Shown piece after piece: positions 1 through 12,291 of a stretch of DNA of 64,000 bases. The DNA lies in NCBI RefSeq assembly GCF_042477335.2, contig NC_091255.1, forward strand, positions 46,168,501-46,232,500. The letters run 5' to 3'. Numbering within the stretch: position 1 is the first letter of the stretch; the number at the start of each line of letters is the position of its first letter. The notes beneath the pieces were generated by a model, which worked only from the letters and a program-made list of their open reading frames with translations, searched no databases and was not told where the DNA came from. The translations under genes were made by a program, and so were the position numbers. Origin of the DNA: Ovis canadensis (lineage: Eukaryota; Chordata; Mammalia; Artiodactyla; Bovidae).

Positions 1-277
1 TCTGCAGTCATGCCAGGCGGGAGAGCAAACACCCAAATCCTGTTGGCAAACCCAGCAGGGCCATCACAACGTGGCCAAAGTAAACAGGGGCTGGGACAGC
101 CTGCTGAGATGGACTCTCACTTTCCCTTGGATCTGGTAGAGGGTGAGACCTGAGCCAGCTGAGCCCAGGGGTCAGGGCATCGAATAGCCACAGGGACACT
201 CATATCCATCCATGGGTTGGGGCAAACCCTGGACCCTTGCTATCCTTGTCATTATCCCCTTTGAATTAGGCACAGGC

Positions 278-517
278 CAAGGAACACATGGACGAAGGCG
301 CCTGGTAGGCTGCAGTCCATGGGGTCACTAGGAATCAGACACGACTTCACTTTCACTTTTCACTTTCATGCATTGGAGAAGGAAATGGCAACCCACTCCA
401 GTGTTCTTGCCTGGAGAATCCCAGGGACGGGGAGCCTGGTGGGCTGCCGTCTATGGGGTCACACAGAGTCGGACACGACTGAAGTGACTTAGCAGCAGCA
501 GCAGCAAGGAACATATG
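278..517 (+). repeat. BovA2/Bov-tA SINE with target-site duplication
   Basis: A 5'-truncated dimeric ruminant SINE occupies about 291-504. It shows the diagnostic phrases CCACTCCAGT and TCTTGCCTGGAGAATCCCAG and ends in a (GCA)n tail. It is flanked by a 13-bp target-site duplication, CAAGGAACAYATG, at 278-290 and 505-517 with one mismatch. This supports an intact, fairly young insertion. Confidence 0.92.
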
Positions 518-539
518 ATGATGATCAGGCATGTTCCCA

Positions 540-680
540 TGTATTACTTTGTTTATTCTTCACAGGAGGCTTATAGATCAGTATTATCCCCATCTTGCAG
601 ATGAGAAAACTGAGGCAAGGAGACATTAAAGACACAGAGCCAGGACTTTGTCTCAAGGCCTCTGGCTCAGCATCTGCTGC
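540..680 (+). repeat. MIR-like ancient SINE fragment
   Basis: The block contains the MIR core signature: ATTATCCCCAT, then CAGATGAGAAAACTGAGGCA, then a degraded part. Family assignment is by pattern only. Confidence 0.7.
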
Positions 681-814
681 ACTTCTCATCACCGCTGCCC
701 TTCCACTCTCCATGCCAAGCTCTCCCCTGTCAGTTCCCATAGTCCTTCCGCTGGCAGAGCTCTCACACTCTAAAGCGGACTTGAGTTTTCTGTTTCTGAG
801 AAAATGAGGGGCTA

Positions 815-1047
815 CTCAAAGGAGTGCGCGTGTGTGCTAAGTCACTTCAGTTGTGTCCGACTCTTTGAGACTCTACGGACTATAGCCTGCCGGGCTTGTC
901 TGTCCATGGGATTCTCTAGGCAAGAATATTGGAGTGCCTTCCTCCAGGGGATCTTCCCAACCCAGGTGTTGAACCCACGTCTCTTATGTCTTCAGCTTTG
1001 GTAGGTGGGTTCTTTACCACTAGTGCCACCTGGGAAGCTCAAAGGAG
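815..1047 (-). repeat. Bov-tA SINE, antisense, with target-site duplication
   Basis: The antisense Bov-tA signature (GTGTCCGACTCTTTG, TTCTCTAGGCAAGAATA, CACCTGGGAAGC) spans about 825-1037. The 10-bp direct repeat CTCAAAGGAG flanks it at 815-824 and 1038-1047. Confidence 0.92.
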
Positions 1048-1829
1048 GGGGAGGAGTTATTAGCAAACAGCTAGTGGACCCCTGATTCTGTGTGCCACAC
1101 CCACCAACACAAACAGAGGTCCAGTGAGAAGAATTTGTTTACAAATATTTTCAGTTATTTGGATATTTCACCAGTGCTTCTTACCCTCACCCCTTATTTA
1201 AACAGGAAAGATCTGAATCAAGAGCTCTGCTTTTCATGTTATAATTTCATTGTGTTTGGACACCATCTGAATAGACCCTCTTCTGACCTGAGGTCTCTTG
1301 ATGTCCCTAGGGCCCAATGAAAATTCATATCCCTTGCCGCCTGGTTGGGAAATATATGTTTCACGGCCAGCCACACAGAAGCTATATTCATATCTAATGG
1401 AGGGACTGGGCTCCTATTGAGAAAAGAAAAGCCAGTTCTTGGGTGGCTGTTCCCTTCTGGGTCCCCATTTCTCAGCAGATTTCCTGGTTATTTGAAATTT
1501 TCTGATTATTTTTCCGACATGACTGTTTGAGGAGAAGGAGGGACAGAACCAGTACTTTTCCTCTAACATTTTCATTTGCTCTGCTTCTGGGGGGGACCTT
1601 GCAGGGAAAAGCCATTGTCAGAAGGCGCCTGGGAAAGAGGAGGTGAAGGGCGCGCTTGGAGCAGGTCCTCCAGTCCCTGTCTCTGGAGAGAGGACTTAGA
1701 AGGCAGGGTGGGCTGCGGGTCATCGGGAGAGAGCGAGGCCTGTGCAGAGCTGGTTTGGAACTTCTGTTGGAGAAGATGCCGCCGGAAAAAGCGCATGGGG
1801 GGAATTTGCCTGTCGTTGGAGATTAGGAA
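1048..1829. other. Intergenic, nothing recognised
   Basis: This is unique-looking, mostly AT/GC-balanced sequence. Only short open frames occur, with no recognisable protein similarity or splice architecture. Confidence 0.5.
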
Positions 1830-2240
1830 AAGAGCAGTAAAAACCTCGCTCCCCACCGCCGAGGCCCGAAGTGCGGTTCCAAGCGACCCAAGGAGTAGGC
1901 TGACTCGGGGCGCTGAGTCCAGGGGAGAAAAGCCCCTGGTGGACCGTTTCTCGCTGCCCGCTTCCCGGACGCCCGCGCCTCCCACGCGGTGTCCCGCCCA
2001 GCGCATCCGTCCCCGGCGCCAGAACACGGCCGGCGCCGCGGCCGCGGGCGAAAGGGCTCCCCGTAGAGAGGCCAGGCTTTCGCCCCAGCGGGGTCGGGGG
2101 ACGATGGGTCCGGGGTGGAAGGAGGACATAGGCTGGCCGGGCTGCGCCTGAGATTCCGCTAAGAATGCTCAGGCCAGGGCCAGACCGCCGGTTACCAGGC
2201 GCTTCCCCCTCGCTCCACTCTCGGCTTCGCTCCACAAAGC
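1830..2240. promoter_or_regulatory. Orphan CpG-rich island
   Basis: This stretch is strongly GC-rich with dense CpG, for example GGCGCCGCGGCCGCGGGCG near 2030. Open frames run through it on both strands (about 1576-2151 and 1572-2235), which is expected from base composition, and none resembles a known protein. It could be an unannotated promoter or a distal regulatory island upstream of HOXB13. Confidence 0.5.
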
Positions 2241-2299
2241 CTCTGAGGTAACGTCAGGGTGTGAAATTGGCTTCCTCGGGTATGGACTAGAGAATCCGG

Positions 2300-2490
2300 A
2301 GGCATCGCTGCTGTTTATTCAGCAATCATCGTGTTCCAGGTACTGAGGCAAAGCGCATAAGGAGCTTTATTATCCCCCAAACCACCTGATGAGGGGGCTA
2401 CTATATCCATTTACAGACGAAGTCGGAGCCTGAGAAGTGGAATAAACCGATAGGTGTCAGTTCAAGACCGAACAGTCCATGTCTCCAAAC
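2300..2490 (+). repeat. MIR-like ancient SINE
   Basis: The order of phrases follows MIR: GTTCCAGGTACTGAGG, a TTTATTATCCCC-like part, then CCATTTACAGACGAAG. The copy is diverged and has no clear flanking repeats. Confidence 0.6.
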
Positions 2491-5400
2491 CCGGGGGAGA
2501 CCTGGGACGCCTGGACCCCGGTTGCTTGAACTCACACTTCATGCTTGGAGTCAGTTGCTAGTGTTTAGATGAGCGTAAGGCTAGTCAGGGAGCGGGGCTG
2601 TGCGTTTCCGCGTGGTCACCTCCGTTCCTTGGCTGCTTCTGGAAGGACTTCCCTGGAGACAGGGTGGGAATGGCAGCAACTCCAGTCTTACAGAACTGAA
2701 TTCAGCGACGACCGTCCAAGTCGTAGACAGTTTAGAGCAGTTTCCAGGAAGGTCTTCTGATGTCCAGGAAGAGTTTTCAGCCTGGCTGTTCTCTTAAATT
2801 ATTTTCATCGTAATTGGCTGTTAGGGGTGTCTCCACATTTGGTAGCTTTGTCATCTGCCTCTTCCCAGCGCTATTGATTCTCTTGGTGTGGTGGTGGGCT
2901 ACAGCCTGGACACCTGAAGAAAGGGAACTGAGCTCTCTCCCTTCCTCTCCCCACCTCCTGTTCTTCCTTCCTCTCTTCCACCTATGTTTTCCCTTCCTTC
3001 CTGCTTCTCTGGGGTCTGTGGAGAAGAGCGGAATTTGGTGTGACTTTGTCTTTAATTCACTTCTCAGTCGCTCTAATCACTTGGCTGTAACTGGGTGGAG
3101 GCAAGTGCCTGAGGGTTTTTCTGGGACAGGTGTCACTGGGGCCTTACGAAGGTCTGAGAGGAAGCTGAGGCTGGCGGGACATTTTTGCTGACACAAAGTC
3201 CTAGGCTATATAGTGTGTTGATATGATTCCAGCATCAATGCCGTAACTGTTAGTATTATCCCCCTTTTACAGGCAAGGAGGCTATGCTCAGGGAGATGAA
3301 GCTGGTGAAACTGGTGAGGAGAGGGGTCCAGGTTTATGCTGGGCCTGTTTGACCTCACAGCTTCTTCGTACTCCACCCAGGGCCCCAAAACGACTTTGAA
3401 TTGAGAGTCAAAGCAGGCTCCCTTTACATCATCTTCAACATTAAAAATGATAGCCATAGTAACCATGTTCTTAAGATTTAGTAACCAAGTCCGTCCCCAA
3501 GAAATGAGAATTTCCTCTTGTCCTGCCTGTGCCCCTAACCCTTCACAGATGCCTGGTGTCCCTCCAGAGGGATGTCCTTTAGCTGATTCTGAGGGAATGG
3601 GAATCCAACTGAGACCTGACAATCCTTTCCCCCATCCCCCAACACTGGGGTCATTTTCAAAGTCTCATTTCTGAGGCTCCAGAAAACTGATTTTTTTATC
3701 TAGCTGGAGAGAAACATCAACAGTGGGATGCTCCTTCTTCATCCTGCAGGCTGCCCTCAAAGATTCCTGGAAGGAAAAAGAGAGAGAGGATTTCAGAACC
3801 TCCTCTCCTCTCAGCCTCCTTTCCTCCCTCCCTCTCCCAGCCACCCCCTCGCTTTCTTGTCCCACCAGTTTTTTTTTAAAGCGCAGAGGATGTTTACCCT
3901 CCGGAGCAAGGCCGGGATGGCGCAGAGGTCAGAAGCCTGATTCACCACTGGGAGGCACCCGAACCCGGCCCCTGCCCAACGGCCTCGAATGCAGAGGCGA
4001 TCCAGCCTCAGAAACCCCACGCTGCTGTGCCAGTAATCGCCTTTGGGACTCCCCAGCCTCCCAGGCATCCCTCCTGAGCCCGCCTGCCAGGCCCAGAAGC
4101 GAACTCAACCATGGGAAAATTGTGAGGGGCCCCTGGGCACTCTCCATCCCCAGGTGCCGTCAGAATTAAGGGACGTGGAAAAGGGTTTTCATATCCCGCC
4201 CGCCTGACCTCCAATTCACTTTAAGACCGTCCTGGCTTGTCTTTGTCTAATGCCTAGAGATTTCTGCTCACCCTCTCCCTGCTCTCACCCCCGCACCAGG
4301 CCAAGAGACTCTTTGCCTTTGGGGAAGAGGAGCCAGGAGGTAGAGGAAAGTTGAGAACTTGCACCTTCCCAGAGGCCACAGGTTGAGAACTGAAAGGGTT
4401 TGGATCTTAGGCGCAGAGAGGAAGAGGTAGCAGCCTCCCAGCTCTTCTAGTCCATGACCTCTGAGGAGTGGTTCCCCCTTCAGAACCCGGGGCGGGGTGG
4501 GGTGTTAATATTTCACCAGCTAGCCCCTTCCTTCCTCCCAGAAGCTCCTAAGTGGACCGTCCCTAGTCCAGGTGCCACGTGGTCCCATGTTGAGTCAGCC
4601 TGCTCACCTGTGCAGCCCCGACCCGGGCCCTGTCTGCCGGAGCTTGTTGCCTCGGCCCCCGCCTGACCCCGACACACCAATAAGCCCCCAGACAGCCAAA
4701 CATTGTTAACTTCTTTGCGTTTCTAGACTTCTCTGCCTGTCCTTTCCATGACCCCAGCTGAGGGGTCTCCCGGTGTGAGTCTGCACTTCCCCCTGGGGCT
4801 GGACTCCAGTGGGACGAGAAAGCTGGTTGGTCTAAAATAGTGTTCTCTCACTCTCTGTCCTGCCACAACTCACCTAGCCTGCGTAGAGTTTGTCTCAGAA
4901 GAGCTCCAGGAAACAGTAAAAATTAAGAGGGAAAGGAGAAATTGACACAGAGAATGTCAACCACAATTTCAGAAACTGAAGCTTAAAATCCCTCTCAGCC
5001 CAACCCTAAATATGTGGGGTGGGGCGTGAAAAGGACTGGATTGTCCACTGGGTCTAGTAACCACCATATAATGTTCTTGCTTTCTTAGTTCCCTTTGCTT
5101 TTTGAAGTGCTGCTCACACACACACTAAAAGGGGATCACACTAAATAGGAGACTGTCTACATCAAAAACAACCAGTTGCTGGGAAACAGGATGCTGGTGA
5201 TTTTTCCCAAAGCCCATGGGGATCATAGCCCCAGGTTCACAGACCATCTGTCCAGGGTAGAGGGAACCACTGTTAGAAAGCTGGTTCTTCTCACCCCAGT
5301 CACTTGCTTCAAGCACCCCCCGCTGCTACCAGGGATACTGGTTCTGCCCTCAGAGCCTTGTCTCTCCATTCCTCCAGAGAAAGAGAAGGCTTCTGGAAAA

Positions 5401-6150
5401 AAACACCCCAGGAAGACAGGCTCTGGCCAAAGAGGGAGCTGGGGGTGTGGAGAAGGCATCCACAGGGGAGGACAGAGGGTCTCTGGAGTGGGGATGGAGA
5501 GCTCCTGTTCCTGGAGGAGCCCCCTCCCTTTCTGGACAGGAGCTGAGCTCTTCAACCCAAATATATATGGTCTACACTCATTCAAGCAATTGTTTGGATA
5601 AATTGGAAAATTTTTCTCACCTGAAATAATGCAGTAATGGGATCAAGAAGTTAAAAGTCCTTTGATCAGAAATCAAATAAGAAAGCCTCCCCCAAAAGAA
5701 AGAAAGCCCCTCAGACCTCTCCTGGGAAAGAGGTCTTTTGACTAAGAAATAGTTATAATCTAATTTTTAAAAGCCTTTAAAATTCGATTTACCAAATCCA
5801 TACCTCAATTTCAAAAATTCTGAGGGGATAAAACTTTATAACCAAATCGTGGGGAAAGTATGTCTTGTTTTCAAATCTGAAATGCTACCCCGAGGGATTT
5901 GACTGGCTTGAAATTCCCCCCAATTCCTAGTCAGTTTCGGGCACACAGCAAGTGCTCAGTAAGCGTTGGCAGGCACGTCCTCTCCTCCTTGTGGATATCC
6001 GGCTCCTGACGCTGGCACTCTGCAGGGCCCCGGATTCTCTCTCATCTTTTCTCTAACGATCGGCCTCATGTTTTGGGAGCCCAATTTCTTTTTATAGCTC
6101 TCGGGTAGGATCAAGGCGCAAACCATTTTGCCTTCCAAAGAATTTCTGAA
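2491..6150. other. Intergenic, unique, with one MIR scrap
   Basis: No gene was found in this 3.7-kb stretch. A short MIR-like fragment lies at about 3235-3310 (ATTATCCCCCTTTTACAGGC). Short open frames at 3723-4169 and 5176-5601 have no recognisable similarity. No ruminant SINE is present. Confidence 0.5.
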
Positions 6151-6179
6151 AGTGGTGGGAATGAGTGGAATGAGGATTA

Positions 6180-6800
6180 CTTCCCAGAAAAGCGCTGCAA
6201 AGGCTGCTTTTGAGCCCGCGGAATATCCAGTGCTTTAGAAAGAGGCTGTGTTTGCGACCTGAGACAGGGGAACCCGCCTGGAGTTTTGCGAGGCAGGATG
6301 CGGGGCGGTTGGCTCATTGCGAGGATCCCGCCGCTGATGGGGGCCTCTGGAGAGAGCGGTACGCGCGGCCTGTGCGGCTCCTCCGTTCCCTGATACCTCC
6401 TACTCCTCGCTGGCCTCCCTGGTCCCCCAACTTCAGCCCCGCCGCCTCTCCCCAGCCTGCCGCTCCAGGTGTCCTCTGGGAATAAATGCGTGGAGATCAC
6501 TAGGTCCCGAGAGGGAGCGCCTTTCTTTCAGTATCCGGAGAACCGAGGCCAAGTCGACAGACTGTCCTCCCCGGTCCAGAACCCCGAAGGGCCGAATCTC
6601 CAAAGGCCCATCTGCCAGGTGTGTGTTTGGAGCAGCCGTCTCTTAGACTCTACCTCAATTTTCTAGTGTTCTGTAAGTTCCTAAGTGAGAGTCTGCTGAC
6701 CTGCGGAGGAGTTTGCCTGGGGCCGGGGCTTTGCGGGAGGGAAGCAGAGTGATTCGGCCTGAGGTTCCAGCTCTGCGGCGGCGGCAGCTCTGTAGCGGTT
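6180..6800. promoter_or_regulatory. CpG-enriched orphan island
   Basis: GC and CpG are raised, most strongly at 6270-6480 and again at 6700-6800 (GCTCTGCGGCGGCGGCAGC). No recognisable exon is attached. About 90 bp further on, an AT-rich segment contains CCAATAAA at about 6893, which matches a HOXB13-type motif. Confidence 0.4.
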
Positions 6801-7019
6801 TCCATCGGAGTCCGACATGGAACTTTTCTGTCTTCTAATCTTAAGGAGAGTCGAAGAAGAAGAGGAAATGATTAAGAAAAGCCAAATCTATCCAATAAAA
6901 ATGCAGCTCTGCAAGAGAAAATCGAAGTGCTTAATAGTCTGAAATCTACACTCCATTTCTTCCAGAAAAGAAAAAAATTGTCGGGAAAACTCTAATACAC
7001 ATAAACTTCAAATCCTCAG

Positions 7020-7720
7020 TCACAAGTATAATTCTATTGACAAAAAAAAATGACCCCACATTTTAATAAAATATAAAAAACAAATTAGTTAGAAATTAGA
7101 TTAACAAAAAAACAATAGAAAAATAAGAGAACAAGAAAAGACAGTTTTCTGAGAAAGGACATACGAATTGCTTTAACATTGTGAGACTAGGTTCAGCTTC
7201 CATGAATATTGAAAATGCACAAAACCTTTGATACAACCCATTTCTAAGAACATATCATACACATATACTTGCATAAATATACAGAGTAGTGTATCTTGGT
7301 ATAATAGGGAAAAAAGGAAGAGAAAATTGGAAACATTAATAGTCACCTGGTTGAATAAATTGTGGCACATTCATACAATAAAATGGAACCATTAAAAAGA
7401 CATTAGTAAAGACACAAAACCATCATTAACAGTTTTTTAAAAAAAAAAGACAAAATGCAAAGCTATATATATACATACACACATATATATATATGATGTG
7501 CTGCCACTTTTGTTAAAGGTACTTGTAAAGATACCAAGTACTCTGGAAACAGTGCTTCTGGTCAGAAGTGATCAAAGAACTACTTTTCTGGTATTTATTA
7601 TTATAAATCTGGTATTTGTTATTTTAATAGTGTACATTATAAATTTTATAGAGGATAAATTTTATTATAAAAAATTGAAAACAGAAAAATTAAAAATGAA
7701 TTACATTTCTGCTTATAAGA
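7020..7720 (+). repeat. AT-rich stretch, probable old L1 3' fragment
   Basis: The segment is very AT-rich and includes a TATATA/CACATA simple repeat near 7460-7495. Around 7320-7400 the text (GGTTGAATAAATTGTGGCAC, then ACAATAAAATGGAACCATTA) follows the pattern of old mammalian L1 ORF2 ends. Assignment is tentative. Confidence 0.4.
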
Positions 7721-8119
7721 TCTGATTAATGCAATCTTTGTAACAACCAAAATGCAGGCTTTTCTCAGACGCTGAGAACTCGTAAAAACCAGACCGTTAA
7801 CTTACTCGTTTTAAAAAATATAAGCAGAGGTTTTTTGGTTTTGTTTACAAGTTTGCAGAGAACAGATACTAAAGCAGGGACTTAGCTTGTAGTCTGAGTA
7901 AAAAGATTTATTTGGGGATGAGGGGAGTAGGAACTAACTTTTTGACCAGGTCTATACCTCCGAGATCTCCGACAGAAGAGTGAAAAGGAGACATTATTTG
8001 CACCATTTAGAGCAAAACTCAAACCAAACTCTAGCTGTTCAATTTGAAGTTGAAACATACACTGTTGAGGGACTTTCCGCCTTCTCCGGGTCGGCTTGGG
8101 TCTGTTTTAGATCTTCGGA

Positions 8120-8500
8120 CCTTATCGCCTGGGACCCGCCGGCCGCTCTAGGAGATGTTTCTGCGGCCATTCGACTGGGAGTTGGCGGGCGAGGCGAGCT
8201 GGGGCTGCCCGGGTGAATCTGGGGATGCAGGCCGGGCAGAGCCAGGGGCACCCTCCTCTGATGCGAGTAAATGCTTCGGGAGGGAAATGCCCTGCTCTGC
8301 GCCGCTCGAGGCCTCCCCCACCGGCCCAGGCAGACGTGAGGGGCCGGACCCAGGAGCGCCTGGTTTCCCAACCAACGTTGACCGCCCGCTTCGGGCAATC
8401 TCCCTATATTGGACTGGCTCCCGCGCCTCGTTCAAAAGAAGCCTGGCCCTTCGGGCAGGTTGTCCGAGGATAAGCCAGCGGGCCTGAAGTTCTCCCGTTC
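8120..8500. promoter_or_regulatory. CpG-rich orphan island
   Basis: The block is CpG-dense (CCCGCCGGCCGC at 8136, GCGCCGCTCGAGG near 8298). It has no repeat content and no recognisable coding exon. Open frames overlap on both strands and look compositional. Confidence 0.4.
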
Positions 8501-10760
8501 CTTGCACTGATCTGAGGGCCAGGAGTGGGGTGGGGGACTTGGGGCGAGAGCCGGGTGGCTTCTGGGGCGCCTATGGGTCCGTGTCCCTGAAGCGACCAGC
8601 GACTGACTCCAGTCCGTGCAGGAGAAACGTACGTCTGGGGCCCAAAACCCCCCTTGCCTAGACCAGCACCTCGGCTCTCTTCCTGACCTTCCTTGCTAAA
8701 ACATATGGACACTGAGGCCCAGAAAGATTAAAAGACATTTGCTGGAGCTGGGTCGAGGAGGAGATACTGGGGATGGCTTCTTAGTCAGCAGGATCCTTGG
8801 CAAACCCAGAGAGTGAATTGTGTGGGGGTGAATGGAGGGTGGATGAGATCCCATCCTCCTGGAGACCCCATAGGGATTTTGACTTAAGTGACAGCAAGCC
8901 AGTTCCACCCCACCACCACCCCCAGCCATGTCTCCTCAAAAAGCAGCTGTGCAGAGGCTGAAATGGTCCAAATATGGGAATTATAAATTGATTGGCTTTA
9001 GCCCCAAACCATTACTTTCCTCTATTTCCTCCTTTTTCTCTCTTCCTGGGGATTCTGCTACCCATTTTCAGTCCTCTCCGAAGGCACTTCTAAATGAAGA
9101 AAGATCAGAGTCTGCCAGGCAGGGCCCTTAGAATCTTGTTCATCTGTCACATACTCCCCCATTTGACTGGCCTGGCTAAATGGGGGCTTGGAATCTGAAT
9201 ATTTGCCTAAATGCTCCAGCTTTCTTTGTGTAAATGTGGCTGTGACTCTGTCACACCAGGCAAAAGATGACCACGAATAAGACTAAAACTAAAAATAAAA
9301 ATTTACTGGCGTTGGGGGTCTTGAAAATCATTGGTGGGTCTTGGGTCTTGTTTGGTCCTGTTTCTGACTTGTAACCTGATCAAGAAATAAATACAATTGG
9401 AACTGATACAACTTCAGGATCACTGGAGATTGCTTTGTTTATATACAACCAAAGCATGTCTTTTCCAGTACTGAACCACGAGAGGTGACAGATTTCCCCC
9501 TTGGGGAGTGGGGGAAGTCTGCTCTTAGATTAGAGCAGAAGGGGCCTGATCACCTCCCTTCAGGAGTTAACAGCTCAGGGAAAGTGAAAAATCCAGCCAA
9601 TCAACGATTGTTTGGTTGGAGACAAGCCAAACAATGGCTCTGCCTGATTTCTTCCGGAATTGTCTGAGCTGGCTGGTCTTTAGAAGGCCAGCCTAGCGGG
9701 TGCTGAACTGGGAGATCAGTATCTGTGTCAGTACAGGTCCTGGAAGGTCCCAGCCCCCGCTGCTCTCCTATCCAACTCTCTAGGACCTCTCCTCTGCTCT
9801 GATGCACTGAAATGTCCTAATTTCGCTCCAGTTTCTATGCTTATTCTTTTCTTTATGTGTGCTCCCATCTGGCCCTCTGTCCGTCTCTCTGTCATAGACT
9901 ACATTCATTTCTCTAGGGGGCTTTTGCTTAATTCAGTCATTCATGCCTGGTGAAAAAATTAACAGGTCACTGGTTAACTGGCTCAAATGTTGGGTCAGAG
10001 CATTGAGTGATGGCACAACTGCTGTCTGTGGTTCTGTCACTCTGGCTTTTCGCAGGCAGAGCTTGTGGGTACCATCTAGGATACCCTTCATGCACTGGAA
10101 ACGTTGTCTTTATGGGGAGAGTGACTCACCTACCTATGTTTATTATAATCCCACGTATTTCAACATGATATCAATTTTTTTTTCCTCCTGAAACCGGCAA
10201 TTTGACTAAGGCAGAGAGGGAAGACAATTTTGATTCAGTTTGGAGTCTCCTTCTCTTGATCATGTGTGGGAAAAAATTCCATGCCAAGATTCCAGCTGAA
10301 ACAGATTTTCCTCACTGTTTGAAAGGACCCCACTGAAGGGGTCAGCCAGGACAGCTTTCTGGGGTCCAGAGGGAACTGAGCAGTGTTTGAAGCCCAGCCT
10401 TTCTTTTCCTAAAAATATAAATTCTGGCATCCAAATCAAGGAGGAAAATTAAAGGAGGCAAAAAGGAAAAGAAAACCAGAAAGAAAACAACTGGAGGAGG
10501 CCTCTCTTGACTCAGATCTGGCTCAGTCCAGGTCCCCTGGCAGAGCCTCCACACCCAACTCAGGGGCCAGACCAAGACTAAGAGAAAACACTTCATCCCG
10601 CTCTTCTTTTAAAAGTCTCCCACCCTTCTCTAGGGCAGGAATCCAGACACAATGCCAGAATTTCCCACCTCTTCTCTGTGGGTGGGGATGCTTAAAGTCA
10701 CCCTGGACTCCTGCCCTCTACCCTTCTCCCCGCCTCCCACTAGTACTGTCTTGATGTGGG
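8501..10760. other. Intergenic, nothing recognised
   Basis: This is 2.3 kb of unique sequence without a ruminant SINE. A short MIR-like trace (GGACACTGAGGCCCAGAAAG) occurs at about 8706-8726. No gene or RNA structure was identified. Confidence 0.45.
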
Positions 10761-10764
10761 GAAA

Positions 10765-10985
10765 GTATTAAAGTGTTAGTCTCTCAGGCCTGCCCACTCT
10801 TTGTGACCCTATGGACTGTAGCCCTCCAGGCTCCTCTGTCCATGGCATTTTCCAGGCAAGTATACTGGAGTGGGGGCGCTGTTCCCTCCTCTGAGGGCTC
10901 TTCCTGACCTAGGGATCTAACCCGGGTCTCCTGCTTTGCAGGCAGATTCTTTACTGTCTGGGCCAGCAGGGGGAGGAGCCTAGCC
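10765..10985 (-). repeat. Bov-tA SINE, antisense
   Basis: Antisense Bov-tA phrases run through the block (TTTGTGACCCTATGGACTGT, CATTTTCCAGGCAAGTATAC, GGCAGATTCTTTACTGTCTG). The tRNA-related end has diverged to GGCCAGCAGGGGGAGG, which resembles a CTCF core (see findings). Confidence 0.88.
10963..10976 (+). promoter_or_regulatory. Candidate CTCF motif inside a SINE
   Basis: CCAGCAGGGGGAGG differs from the CTCF core CCASCAGGGGGCGC at two positions near the end. It sits at the distal end of the antisense Bov-tA copy. Binding is inferred from motif only. Confidence 0.35.
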
Positions 10986-11639
10986 ATCGGGTATCACTGC
11001 TCAGAGTAGCCAGACTGCTCACAGACCCACTGTATCTCCAGATTCTCTTCAAATGAACACATTCAACCCAGTCCCTCAAAAAGGTCTAAACAATGTAGAC
11101 CCCCTAATGGTATGGACCCGCCCTGCAGTGCTAATGGCTGTGCAGAGATCCCACACTCCTCCTTGGAAGAAGCCTGCTTTGTAGGTGTGTGACTTGGCAT
11201 TAAGGACTTTTAAGTTAAACAGAAAAGAGAGTAAATCCTAGACAGGAGCGATTCTGTGCTTGCACAGCAGAGATCTTGTGATGTGCAACAAACATGAATC
11301 TTGGAAGATAAACATCAAATTTCAGAGGCCCCAGCAGTGGGAAGACCTGCAGCTGCCAGGTTGGCTGAAGCAAAATTTAGCAGCAGTTTCTAGTCTGCAA
11401 TGAGATGGCTTCCCATATCCTTTGCAGACATTGCACAAGTGATTAATATACATAAATGTGCATGTGTGCACGAAACATCAGATTTTCTAAGGGAAAAAAC
11501 CCTGTCAAATAAGCAGTTGGGAAAACAAGACTAAATCTCTTAGTACTGCTGGCTGGCTGAGGAAGCTCTCTCTAAGCCAAAGTCACACCTTTATTTCACC
11601 CCAAGACCTTCAAAGGATAAATATGAGTTTTGTGTAAAT

Positions 11640-11880
11640 CTCTGGAGAGAATCACAAGCTGCTTGTTACTCAGAATGGATTATGTGAGATTCATTTTACG
11701 AGGACAAACTGTATTTCACACATGAGTCACCTTGAATAACCCAATAATTAATTAAAACCATGTTCTGCAGTGGAGAATTTATTACATTTGCCGGCTTTTT
11801 ATGAGCTAGGTGTAGTTTGGAAATGAAAAATGTGAGGACTTCAGTATGTCTGTGCTACATTCTGCATTGGCTCACGGTGA
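11640..11880. promoter_or_regulatory. Candidate distal element with HOX13-type and AP-1 motifs
   Basis: This AT-rich, repeat-free block lies about 11.4 kb upstream of the HOXB13 start codon. TTTACGAG at 11695-11702 is the reverse complement of the HOXB13 motif CTCGTAAA. TTTTATGAGC at 11797-11806 is a related posterior-HOX/CDX form. TGAGTCA at 11723-11729 is an AP-1 site, and CCAATAATTAATTA follows at about 11740. Conservation was not tested. Confidence 0.35.
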
Positions 11881-12209
11881 CTCCGTCTCTCTGGGTCCAG
11901 GGAACAGAGTCGGGGGTGTGGGACCTCAGTTGGGAAGGGTAGAGCCCAGTTATTGCAGCTGAGTCGGACTCACCTCAGTTTTTGTAACCGGGACCTGGGC
12001 CAGTGTTTCCTGGACTTCCTCTTGGAGATGAGTTAGGTCTTTGGGGGTGCTTGAGGGATCCCTGGAAAGAGGAAAGTGGTGTGGCCAATAGAAAAAGGGC
12101 AATGGGGAGAGGGACGAGACAAAATCCTGACTTGTGCCAGGCTGCTTGGCAATTCCTGGGAAAGAGGAGTGGGCATTGTGGTACTCTTCTCCATGACAAG
12201 GAGGTCATA

Positions 12210-12291
12210 GCTTCTTTGGCTGGGTACCACCAAGTCCAGATCTCGTCTTAGTTTGGGGGGAGGTGCTTTTTGTGTACCCAGCCAAAGAAGC
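12210..12291. repeat. Perfect 18-bp inverted repeat
   Basis: The arms GCTTCTTTGGCTGGGTAC (12210-12227) and its exact reverse complement (12274-12291) are separated by 46 nt. The second arm is bracketed by a direct repeat, AGGTGCTTTT, at 12261-12270 and 12301-12310. The sequence could form a hairpin or record a templated insertion. Confidence 0.75.

Noticed and set aside
1572..2235. Overlapping open frames of 170-190 codons on both strands
   Set aside because: They coincide exactly with a CpG-rich island where stop codons are rare, overlap in antisense, and show no recognisable protein similarity or exon structure.
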